Origin: Solea solea
Taxonomy: Eukaryota > Chordata > Actinopteri > Pleuronectiformes > Soleidae
NCBI RefSeq assembly: GCF_958295425.1
Contig: NC_081137.1
Span: 11,571,738 to 11,635,737, forward strand
DNA length: 64,000 nt
Direction of reading: 5' to 3'
Shown here: positions 43,301 through 55,300 of the stretch, in pieces
How the letters are laid out: every line of letters starts with the position of its first letter
Position numbering within the stretch: position 1 is the stretch's first letter
The notes under the pieces: model-generated
Seen by the model: only the letters and a program-made list of their open reading frames with translations
Database searches by the model: none
Told to the model about the DNA's origin: nothing
Position numbers and translations under genes: made by a program

Positions 43301-46300
43301 GTGTTTCGCGGCTGTTTTTTCATGTCTGCTCACTGCTGCTGTGGCATCTCCTCTAACGCAGAGTGTCTGCAGACTATCAATACAGTGCCTCATATCCAAA
43401 GCACTGTGAAGACAGCTAAGATAGGCTGTGGGGGGTGGAGGATAGGATATGAAAAACTGAAAGCAGCATGTAGAGCATACAGTATATTTCCCACCCTCTT
43501 TGTTGTGTGTGTATGTGTGTGCTGATACCCATGAAGCTAAAAAAAGTTTGAGCAAGGCACACGGACTGAACATCGGATGAAGGAATCTACAAAGACACCA
43601 TGTCTTTGTTCCCTGGGTTCTGTGTTAATGTAGCACCAGATATGAATTATGTAATTTTATAATGGGTGACCTTCTATGCAGCTTGAAAGGCAGCTCAAAT
43701 CCCCTTCCTTAGATAAGGAGAAGCATACAGATGCAGATATGTACACCCGTATACTACACCATGTGCTGTTTAGCTATTGAAGTGGCTTGAACTAATTCTT
43801 ATTTTTTTCATTAAATATGTCCACAGACATGTTAAATCCAAAGGTCCAAACGTCCATATGCATCTAAGAGTACTAATGTCTTGAGCAGAGACCTGTTGTT
43901 GTTGTCATGAGGTTGTCATTTTTGTAGCTGATCATGCAGTTGCATTTGAGGACCACAGGAAATTCCAGACACTGTGTTTAAATATGTGGCATTTAATTTA
44001 CTGCATTCAAAGATATGGAAACTGCCCCATCATATTCATGTTAACTCTTGAGTTTTCTACAAGCCCTTATGTCCAGGATGTCTTGTCTATGTGACCATCC
44101 TTATGTGTAAATAATACCAATACTCGGACTGATACTGATAGTATCAGTATCAGTATCAGTCTGGCCGAAACCAGCGAGCCAGAAAAAAGTGTAAAATAAG
44201 GTATTATTGGAATTTGTTTCATATTAACTGCATGCTTTACTAATTACAGAATATTTGTTGGAGCATCATGTTAGCTTGGTGGTAAATGCATCAGCCCAAC
44301 AGGTTCATAGTGTGGGAAACCACCTTTTTTAAGATGGCAATAACACCAATTCAGAATTTATATTATAACTTCTGAATTGATGGTTATAATACATTTAATG
44401 CATATTATTTAAAACATTTACACATACCTTTTGACTAAAAGTGCATCAAAACCCCAGATGTGTGTTTACACTGGTGACGGGTAATATGATAATAATAATA
44501 ATATTCATGATGGGTTACTGGCATTAGCTGTCACAATAGCTTTTCACTGTTGTAGATGGTGTTTTTGACGTGCAGCACTTTCTGTAAGTATGGCATATGG
44601 GACCTTATAGCTGTGGCAAATGTCACAATTTCAGCAGTAAATTTGTTGAGATTGTTTACACACCTTGTAAACGCACATACACACAGCAGCGGACATACTG
44701 TATGGGCCAAATACAGCTGTATAAATATGTATTGTCCTTCTTTTTTTTTTTTTAGATCCGCAGTGGTAAGCTGATGATCACCAACACCAGGAAGAGCGAT
44801 GCAGGGAAATACATCTGCGTTGGGACCAACATGGTGGGGGAGAGGGAGAGCGAAGTCGCTGAACTCACTGTGCTGGGTAAACTGTGCAGCTTTGTGATTG
44901 AAGTGTTCATTGTTCCAGTGTTTTGTTTTGGTTTTTTTTTCTTCCACTACTTTTTCTTATTGGTTTCATTTGCCCGTCCACTGTAGTGTTAAGTCATTGT
45001 CACTGGGGTGTAATAGCCTGTTAATTACATTGATTGTGCAGGACTGCCATCCAATCAGACAGCTTTGGAGAGGTTTCCAAGCAGTCATGTGTTGAAAATC
45101 CACCACCGATGCATCTGGTGCTCTCAAACCTCTCAAGAGCTCCACATGTTACCACTGACACCACCCTCCCCATGCTGCCTGCTGCTAGCCCCTTTTCTCC
45201 ACCCTCCCTTCGTTCCTAATATTTCCCATGAAAATAGAGCTCTTATCAGCATCACACAGTGTGATGACCTTGGTTTAGGTTGGAGGGAGTACAGTACAGT
45301 GCCTCAGAGAGACTTTCAAGGTTGTGAGAGTCAGTCTGCTGAATACAGAAGCAGGTCAAAATATCTTATGCTGCAGTTGTTCTTCGTAAAATACTCTGGA
45401 GACTGTCATAGCCCTATCAACTGAATATTACATTTACCTTCACTGAAAGAAAAAAAATCAAATGGTGTGAAACACACAACTGATAATTCACAATGCTGTA
45501 CATACTGTATCAAAAAAAGAGTTTATATGCCATTTATATGCAGTATCTAAATAATGCATGGAGGAAGAGGCTGGATGTGGTTTTTAATCAAGGGTTGCGC
45601 CGTCACGTGCATTGTTACTTAGCAACCTAAACCTGGGAGCCACTGAAATTACTGAAGTTGATGTAGCTTCCCTGAATGAACTTAAGAATTAAACTATCCA
45701 TCCAGTTTCTACTGCTTTATCCTCCACATGAGGGTCGGGGGGGAACTAAACTAAATAAGAAAATTAAATAAAATAGATCACTAGTGCCACCAGTACCAGG
45801 CGTTCTGTATGGGGACCCGCTTTTTAAAGAGGGCAAACTATATTGACCCAAAAATCACAATACAAATCATGACAAGAGCAAATTAATGTAAAACATTTTA
45901 GGTTATTCCTGTAAAATCTTTTTGATTTGGTAAATGAATAATATCTGACATGTTAATGGTTAATGAATTAAAACTGAATGTCAGTCATGTTATTTAAAGT
46001 ATTCACAAGTCTTAATTTAAAGTTAAAAAAAAACCGCCATGAGCCATCTATGGGTCCCACCCCATACTTTGGGAATCACTGTTGTAGATGATGGAGTACT
46101 ACTTTTTTGTGCTTGCAAAGGTCTATCGCAATGGATGCAACTGTGTCACGCTTGCTTGTGTGTAGACACAAGCATTGAAGACACTATTTGTCTGCACAAA
46201 AGACGTTGCATGTGAACAACCCTTTAAGGCCCATTTTTACTAATTTTTACGCGGCTTAACATTCAGTGGTCTTACATTCCACCGCCACAAAATGCACTTC

Positions 46301-49300
46301 CATTGATATTTATGCTGCTTCCTGTTGTGTTGTTCTTCAGAGCGCCCAACCTTTGTAAAGCGGCCTAACAGCGTGGTGGTGTTGGCGGATGAGAGTGTGG
46401 AGTTCCACTGTGTCGTTCAAGGAGACCCTGTTCCCACTACCCGCTGGAGGAAAGACGATTCTGAACTGCCTAAGGGCAGGTAATGCGCAAATGCGTTCCC
46501 CATACACAGCCACTTATCACAGCACCGTGGTGCGTGAGCTTTCTCTTTCATCTCTATGGTTTGTATCCGTCCTTGCCTGCAGATTTGAAATCCTCGAGGA
46601 CCATACTTTGATTGTTCGCCAAGTGACCTCCTCAGATGAAGGCTCCTATACGTGCGTGGTGGAGAACATGGTTGGGAAGTCGGAAGCATCCGCCACGCTC
46701 ACTGTACACGGTCAGTACAACCTGACCCTCCCATGTAATGTCTTTCAACTCTTTTCTAAGTGTAAAAAAGTTCACACACTTTGTTCCAGGCCTCAGATTT
46801 TCCCTTCGTGGAAAAGTATTTTCAGAACAGCTGCCTCTAACAGAACTAATGCAGTGTTTTACAGTCACAAATGAGCACACACTGTCTTTTACCTCGCCCT
46901 TTTTGCCAAGACCGAGTCTTCATTATTGTCTTTTAGGAAGCCATTTCTCACAACACAGTACTGAGAGGCAGAATTATATCTGGGGTGTTTTCTTTTTTAC
47001 TTCCTCGCTGAATGATATATAATGTGTGCAGCTGTCACAGATTCTAAATAATTAGCACTATAGGACCTTGCAGCAGTTTACAGTGCACTTCATGGTATGA
47101 ACTGAGACGAGCACGCAGAGTAAATGTTTATGTGACCACGGAAAATGGATTCACTTGGTCTAAGCTGTCCTGCCACAATGACAGCCTTCAGTTTTTAAAT
47201 CAGTCACAGGAAATGAGCAGTGTGACACCTCTCATGGTCGCACGCAGATGCACAGTATCTGTACACATAAACACACGCTACAGTGACACAGTGGGTGTCA
47301 CAGACTGCGAGGACAGTAGGACTTAATTAAAGATAAGGCCGGGCTGGTTACACGCTGGGAAAATGACATGGTTCCAATTACATTGTCGTCCTCTCCCTCC
47401 CAAAACCTGCGAAAATGAGCATCATGGGGGAGCAAAGCTAATTTGGGCAGTGAATGGAAAAGGACAGCAATAAATGGTTGATGAGAAATTGTATTAAGAG
47501 AGGAAACTGATGCGTGTTTCATAATGAAAAAAAAGAAACAACTCTCTGTCTTAAAGGAATAGTTCAGGTTTTTGAAGTTGAGTTGTATGATTAGAGGCCA
47601 CCAGAAAGGACCACAAGGAAAAACCGATTGAGCCAGTGATATTTTAAAAATATGTTTGCCCCTTTATCTCATCATTTTGGCGGGAAGCAAGTTTGTAAAC
47701 CACTCACTCTCCCACACCAAAGTCCATAGAAAAAAAAAATCAGTGATTTTACATCACGGCACACATGAGTTGTTGATCCACTGCTGCCTCCATCGGTTAA
47801 TTCACATGTCTTATTTTGTGACTTCGGTGTTTGAAATCCTTTGTTCCAGTTCGATAAAGTGACACAAATTTATCAAATGAGGCAGGAGCAGACCAGCAGC
47901 GTAATGAGTCCCTATACGCTCAAAATGAAGATATTCTCTAGGGACTTTGGTGTGGGGAGAAAGTGTTTTCAATGTGACCTACAATTTAGTTGCCAGGTGA
48001 AAAAAAGGGTGTCTGAAGATCAAGATTAAAGATCAAGCAGATATAGATATTGGTTTTGTATTACTTTTGTTCATTTAAAATCTGTTTTCCAATTGGGCAG
48101 CCAAGTTTTCAAGGTGACTTCAATTATTCCTTTAACCTCTGACTGAAGCTCAGCTATGGTTTAAGTCTTACCACAGAATTATTTTTACTGATGTAGAACA
48201 TTTGGTCGATGTTAAGCAGTCCATTTTTGAAACAAATGTAGTTTGTCAGGCCAAGACGCTTACTCCTTTGAAGGATTGTGCAAATTTCAAGCATGAAATC
48301 ATCAACTCCTCAGTCTTGCACTCATTAAAACGATCTCTGATGTTTCAGATGTAAACTTTTGAGCAACCCGCTTTTGTAAATGAAATCACACTGCCTAAAC
48401 ATGATTCATGTTTGTGTACGCTCTGGAAAAAAGAAAGTTGCATGCTTGACTTTTCTAAAAACATTCTTTAAACACCAAAAATGTTGAGCAATAACCACAG
48501 TCATCTCCTCACAGTAGTTCCAAAAACCAGCTGGTTAGCTAGCCCTTCATTTCATTATAAATCTATTTTACAGATGTCAAGAGTTGTTCCTATCTCTAAA
48601 TGTGTCTTTGTGTAGCACAGTTATAGAGGAGCAGAGACTCTATATGCCGAGCTTGCACATGATTACCTCCTCATTATGGAAGTCTACATTTTCTAAATTG
48701 TCTAAATATGCCTTGACATTTAGTTTTTTGACAATTGAAACAGAAATAAAATAAATAAATAATGAAAGCTGAAAATTGATTTTTGCGTTATTGAGAAACT
48801 GGCATTTCTTGTCCAATGTTTCCCTTTTTGAGGTTTTTAAAGTCCTACTGCATCTTTAACATCTACATGTTTCTACAATTATCATGCTTTATCTCATTTA
48901 ACTGCATTCCTATATTGATCAATAGTGAGTAAAAAATAATTTAAGAGTATTCTCATATTGAACACCACCTTCTGGAAAAGATTATACCAATTTAATGATA
49001 CCATTTCTACAACAGGTTGTAGAAATATCTGTGCCTGTTTCCTCTTCTTCTATACCAATTCAGACACCATTCACCCATTCAGACATGTAACAATATATCA
49101 TTTCAGCTATACATATACCTGTATGCATCCTGCTTACTCATTACACTGCTCTTGTTTGTGTTTTTTTTTCCTTGTAGTAAACACTGGTAAGTTGTCATCC
49201 ATCCGTCATCCACCACCAACCAGCAGCAAGAACTCACAAGCCCTTGTCATTGTCCTGTCTGCACTGTAATTCCATAATACAGTATGTAATTCATGTTATG

Positions 49301-52300
49301 TGTGGGTAAATGAGTTAAAATGTGCTATTTTTTTTTTATTTTAAAAGGTAAATACATAGTGACTGCAATTGCTGCATTACAATATACACTGCTATACCCT
49401 GCTTATTCTAAGTTGTGTTCTCTGTGCTTGCTGATGTTCTAAAACTGGGAATGATGAAAAATGTACCGAGCTGCCAAGTAATTAGGACGTCTCCTCCTCT
49501 GCAGTGCCCCCAGCATTTGCCATACGGCCCAGGAACCAGGTGGCATCAGTGGGCAGAACGGTCACCTTCCGGTGTGAGGCCACCGGAAACCCGCAGCCCG
49601 CTATCTTCTGGCAGAAGGAGGGCAGCGAGGTACGCCTCGCCCTCATCGCGCTAAGGCACTGCTCCAGTGTAGGGTTTTTCTAACTCCGCGATGCTTTGTC
49701 TCCCCTTTCAGAGTCTGCTGTTCTCTTACCAGCCACCACAGCCCTATAGCCGTCTGTCTGTCTCCCAGATGGGCAGCCTGACCATTACTGATGTTCAGCA
49801 CTCTGATGGCGGCATGTACAGCTGCCAGGCTCTCAACATCGCTGGCAGTGTTATTACCAAAGCACTGCTGGAGGTCACAGACTGTGAGTAAAGGAAAGGA
49901 GTGATGGCAGACAGATGGGAATGGGAGGGGACGGGATTTTATTCAGCACTCCAGTATTTTTTTTTGTCTTTTGACTAAATGGACTACATTTCTGCTGTGG
50001 TTTTCCCTTTGCTGAGCAGATCTATGAATTGGTCTAGGTTGCAGACTACTGAAAGGAACCCCCCTTAGGTGTAGTAATTGGCCCTGTTACTACTGTCACA
50101 AGAGGGTTTTCAGAATGTGTTGTTCTCCCATTGGGCTTAAAACCCTTTGCAGCCATAGTGATTGTGTGTACAGTGTCTAGTCTTATGTCTGGGGGTGTGT
50201 ATTTTTACCTTAGAGGACAATTAGCATGTATTTAGATACATGGGCTATGGTAAGATTCAGAGATAGATTTTTTATAATGGAATGATAAGATACAATTTGA
50301 TTTAAGTTGATATGATTTGATACATAAATATAGTATATAGTATATTGTTACATAAAACACCAGATAATCCTTTGTATTTTTTTTTTAATAAAAAAAGTGA
50401 GTGTGCTGCAGGTTCACAGTTAATAACAGAACTATTGCAGGACTTCTTAATTGTTATTGTCTCCACTCAGGTGCGACTTGCACGAGCATCCTTTATAGAA
50501 GAGATTGAAGTGATGCAATGAGGAAGTAACAGCTCAGTAGCTTCGTTAAAACCGATTCATACTATTTAAAGATGGGACATCAATACATGGATACAGGACA
50601 CGCCTCTTGTGTACCTCCAGAAATGTAGATAATTCATTGAGGTGAATACAACCAAATTTGACTTATTTTATTATTTGCTATGTATAAAATTAGGTACACA
50701 ATTAGTGAACAAAAATAACAGTATTTCTTTGCTCTGAAATGCAGGGGACGTGTATCAGTATCCTGTATCAGATTCACAGTAGACATTCTGAGCTAAGACC
50801 CCAGACCCTGTCTATCACTCAGTAAATGACAAATGTAGTTGTACGTTCAAAGTAAGTTGAATATACAGTATATTTGAAAAACATGTTTGGGCAACCTATG
50901 GCCTAGTGGCAAGCGAACTTGGCTTACAAACAGAGGGTGATTGGTTTGTATCCATGTCAATATAGCAGAGAAACCTTCCAAACAGTGGATGGAGGGAGAC
51001 AGGGCAATTTGGTGCAGGCGACAGAGTAAAACATTGGATATGGATCTATAATCTATTTTTAATCATAAACAATACATTCTAAAACATCTATGATAGATTT
51101 GATTGTGTTTCAAAAATAGATCCACATTACATGTCCTGTTTTATCAATATGTACAAGCGATGTCTTGTAAGTGAGGAAGTTCCACTAAATACACATAAAG
51201 CATCTTTATTTAAACATAACATGTAAAGATGTAAATCTAAATCAACTAAATCAACAAATCAAAAAACACAGAGACTGTGGTTTAAGTAAAAGCCCAGAGT
51301 TCAAGTTATTTACTTTATTTGTACAACCTCAACACATTCACAGTCTTAACGTTCTACACAGTATATAACACTATATCTGTTGCATACTGTACGTCTCACA
51401 TTAACAACAAGTATGGTCATAATAGAGGTATGCATAATGTGCTTGCAATCTCTGACTTTACATTAAAGGGACTTTAAATAGTGATACAGTTCAATTCTAC
51501 TTTTCTACTTTATAATTAGGACAGCATCATTTTTTACATATGATGTCCTATAAAATTGTGGTCAAAAAGACTGTCAGCCAAATCCGCGTTAATTGTTTGA
51601 AAAAAGCAATTTAAATGTGCTTGGAGGGCCACACCAGTAATTACAAACCACCAGCAAAGTCTACAGACTCTGCCAATTAAATGACCTGTGTGATCATGAA
51701 TACACATGTCTGGGTAATTTTGTATTACGGCGTGTACATATATTAATTTAATGATGATAATCGCTTCAGGGTTAAACAGACATTTACTGCGTCTACACAC
51801 TGAGTTGTTTGAGTCGTAATAGACAATCTGCTGGCACTACGAAAGGAGACTTATTCACTCAGTAAAAATGCATTATGGGTAATGAACGTGGAAACAGATG
51901 GTGTCGTGTTTTACCCAGTTTTTTCATTGGTCCGTAGTACTGCGCTCTCATCTGTTTCCTCTCCTCCTCACCCTCACATTTCTCTCCATCCCATCACTCT
52001 CCTCTCATCCCCATTTGAAGTGGTGCATTTATATGGAAATAACTAGTCTGTGTTACCGCAGGCAGTTTTCAAGGTGTGTTTCCATCGCCTTTTTTTTTCT
52101 TTTTCTTTTTTGGTACTTTTATAAATATATTTATGTATATCGAAGCCCTGCACCCATTCATGGAGGTTTGAAATGTAAGAGAAAAGGAATAGAGAGAGAG
52201 AGAGTTCTGTTATCTAAGTGAGGATGTTATTAGTTGGGCTTTGCCGCTGTGATTGGAGTTGGCTCCGGCAGCACCTACTGCCGAATAAACGATAAGTTGC

Positions 52301-55300
52301 TCTCCGCTGGAGGGGAAAAGTTGATTTCTTTTTGCTTGGCTGCCTGCACAACCAGCTCGACCTATTGTTCTCTCTCTTTACCAATTTTCCTCTCAGTATC
52401 TTTCACATCTTATCTGTCTTTCACTTTTTTGGCAGCATTTCATTTTCCCCACCTTCATTCTCTCTCTCTCTATACTCTTATTTGTGTCTCTTTCCTCAGC
52501 TTTGATCTTTTGTAAAAAATCATTTCCCAATCCAGTTCCGATAATGCATTGCTGACAGTGTGCTTTCAGCTTTTTGGAATGCAGCCTTTATTCATTAGTT
52601 AGAGAGCAACAAAGGACAACAAAGGTCACTAACTGGATTCAAACTGTTCTGACAATAACACAGAGAATAATACCAAGTCCAAGAAAATAAAATCCCCACA
52701 ATGGTTAATATCCAATGATTTGAATTAAGAAACACTGGGTCCCACAGGCCCGCGAGATCACTGGAGACTGAAATCTCTTGGATACTCTAACCAAGTGTTT
52801 TCATTCCAAAGGCTTTACATTATTGATGCTCACACTGCGTTTACAATGACCACCATTGTTCTTCAACCCTAAACAGGTGCTTTTAGTTTCAGAAACACAT
52901 GAAACATGTTTCAATTTAGCTATTTTTGCAGGAAGATCATACAGAATCGTATCATTTACATATAAACAAATGACCTGCGCTGCACGGGGGAAGTGATTAT
53001 CTTTACGCTAAGACAGATGGAGGCAACAGCAACGTTGTGCGAGGAAACCAAGGCAGCTGCAAACAGCTTGGAGTGAAAATGACTGAAAAACATACAGGTG
53101 TGTCCAACAGGAGAGTTTGGCGGGAGAAAAGCCTCTGTACTGCTGCTGTATACACACGAACGCTCCCTCAGTCAGGTCTGGTACTTTTGCTTGATAGCGC
53201 ATTTCTTCAGATGAAGGATGCAGCATACAGTACAACTAACTGTGCATTATCTCAGTTCTCGAGACCAAACGGAGGCAAAATAATAACAACAACGAAAATC
53301 ACGTGTGCTGCAGCTTTGAAAAGTTATGGGTCGGGAATTTCCTTTATCAATACATTAATGGTATATCGACACAGAGTTTTAAACGCTGCTGCTTGTGTGT
53401 GTGTTTTTAAAACAGCTGGCACAGACCACCCTCCCCCTGTGATAAGGCAGGGCCCAGTTAACCAGACTGTTCTTGTGGACAGCACAATTGTCCTGGGGTG
53501 CAAAACAGCTGGCCATTCATCTCCTACAGTCCACTGGAAGAGGAACGACGTGCTGTTGACGTCGGTGGACTCCCGCATATCCACAACCGACACAGGATCA
53601 CTGGAGATTCGACAAACGAAGGTCAGGGTGGCTTTAAACAGCAGTTTGTTGTTAGCACTTACATTCACACGTCTACGCTTATTAAATGCAAAACCTCTCC
53701 TCAGCTGGCAGATACAGGCTTCTACACGTGTGTAGCTTCTAGTCCAAATGGACAGGCTTCCTGGACGGCATACTTGCAAGTGGCAGGTAGGATATTCATA
53801 CAGACAAATATAGTTATAGTGAATGTAACTGGAGTTTTGACTGTGGTGTTGTTGCTAACTTGTGTGGCAGAGTTTGGGGTCCAGGCAGTTCATCCCACAG
53901 ACCCTAATCTGGTTCCTAGCGCTCCATTTAAACCTGAGGTGACCGACATCAGCCGCACCTCTGTCAGTCTGTCATGGAAAACCAACCCCAGTGCTGGAGC
54001 AAAGGCTACATCTTACCTTATCGAGGCGTTCAGGTGAGTCATTTGATGAATTATGCGTCTTTGAGCATCTTACCACACTATCATCCAGCTTAAAGTGAGA
54101 GTTATGTTTTTTTTGATGCGTGGCTGCATGAGGTACCGACACACAGTCAGCACTGTGTGAGCTCCTTACATGGAAAACTAACACAGAGAGAGACTCGCTC
54201 CTCTGAAATAAAACATGGATGTCAGTGGAAACACAAAGAAAATACTGATTTAAACCACAAAAAAGGCCAAAACAATCTGTACCTTATATCTTATATATAC
54301 AAATATTCTTGTTGCTTTGCTGACTTAGAGAGACATGGGGACACAAGAGCGGCTGCTTTTTTTGTTAGGTTTGTGTCACTGAGATAAATCTGAAGTAGAG
54401 GTCGACCATAATGACCTTTTCTTTGGCTGATGCCGATATTTTTATCCCACTAAACTGATTTTCTTTTCTTCCCCCAATCTGATGAAATAGAACAGTTTAA
54501 TGATAACAAATAATACACACTACATTTTGCTCTGCTCTGCTCTGTAGTGTAATATACAGTATTTCCAATAGAAAAAAAAAACGATGAACTAAATGTTAAA
54601 TACATGAAACGGGTCATCTAAAACTTTACTTGGCAAGTTTCTGAGAAGGAAAATGCTAATGCCAGTTATTTAAAAAGGCAAATATCTGCCTGTTTGGTCG
54701 CCCAACCAATGAATCGGTCAACCTCTAATCTGAATAAGCTGAACTAAAGCGATAACAGTATTTTTAAGACTTTCTTAGATTTATGTAAACATACATTTTA
54801 TTGTGTGAGAATTGAGCAATGGCTAAAATCTTTTGCTTTGTGTGTGTCTTCATCTAAAGTTGGTTCCCAGCACAGAACAATGACTATGCAAGTCTGGTCG
54901 CTTTTTCTCCCTGTTCTCTACAGAGCTCCCCCTACAGTTTCATATTGTTATGACACCACTGTGAACATCCATCCGTTGTCTACCACTTTATCCTCACTGT
55001 CGTAAAAACTCACCGCTGACGCTCCTCCTCCTCCCTGGAGCTGTGTCCATGCCGACGCATGCTTTTCACCATTCGAAAAAAGCTGCAGCGTTTACTTGCT
55101 CGGTCAGACGGTCGTATCCTCTTCCTCGCTTCCTCTAACAATGATTTCCTCTGCTTCTATTTCACGGGGTCTGCTAATAAAGCTTACTTAGTTCTGCTTT
55201 AAATGCTGTATCAGTACCTCATCATCAAAGAAAGCTTAAGGAAATATGTATTTCACTTGAATTCACTTGCACTCTCTTCTCCCTGCAGTTATACATCAGG

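Larger units (their letters stand above)
36938..44755 (+). other. robo1 intron between the two Ig2 exons
   Basis: 7818-base intron holding two copies of one tRNA-derived SINE family, a composite AT/GT/GAAT microsatellite, a nested repeat (38320-39208) and a duplicated TTAGC-rich segment near 42235. The stretch 43000-44755 shows only low-complexity AT-rich sequence. Confidence 0.85.
46711..49504 (+). other. robo1 intron Ig3-Ig4, holds the candidate microexon
   Basis: 2794-base intron with a MITE at 47551-48135 and the 9-base candidate exon at 49178-49186. The 300 bases before the microexon also carry scattered YCAY motifs. Confidence 0.85.

Noticed and set aside
43139..43573. Minus-strand 144-residue frame
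   Set aside because: Composition is that of intron sequence with a GT run; no motif.
53037..53415. Upstream part of a 232-residue open frame that ends in the Ig5 exon
   Set aside because: The part before 53416 does not resemble Robo. A good acceptor, correct phase and spacing place the exon start at 53416. The upstream openness is chance.
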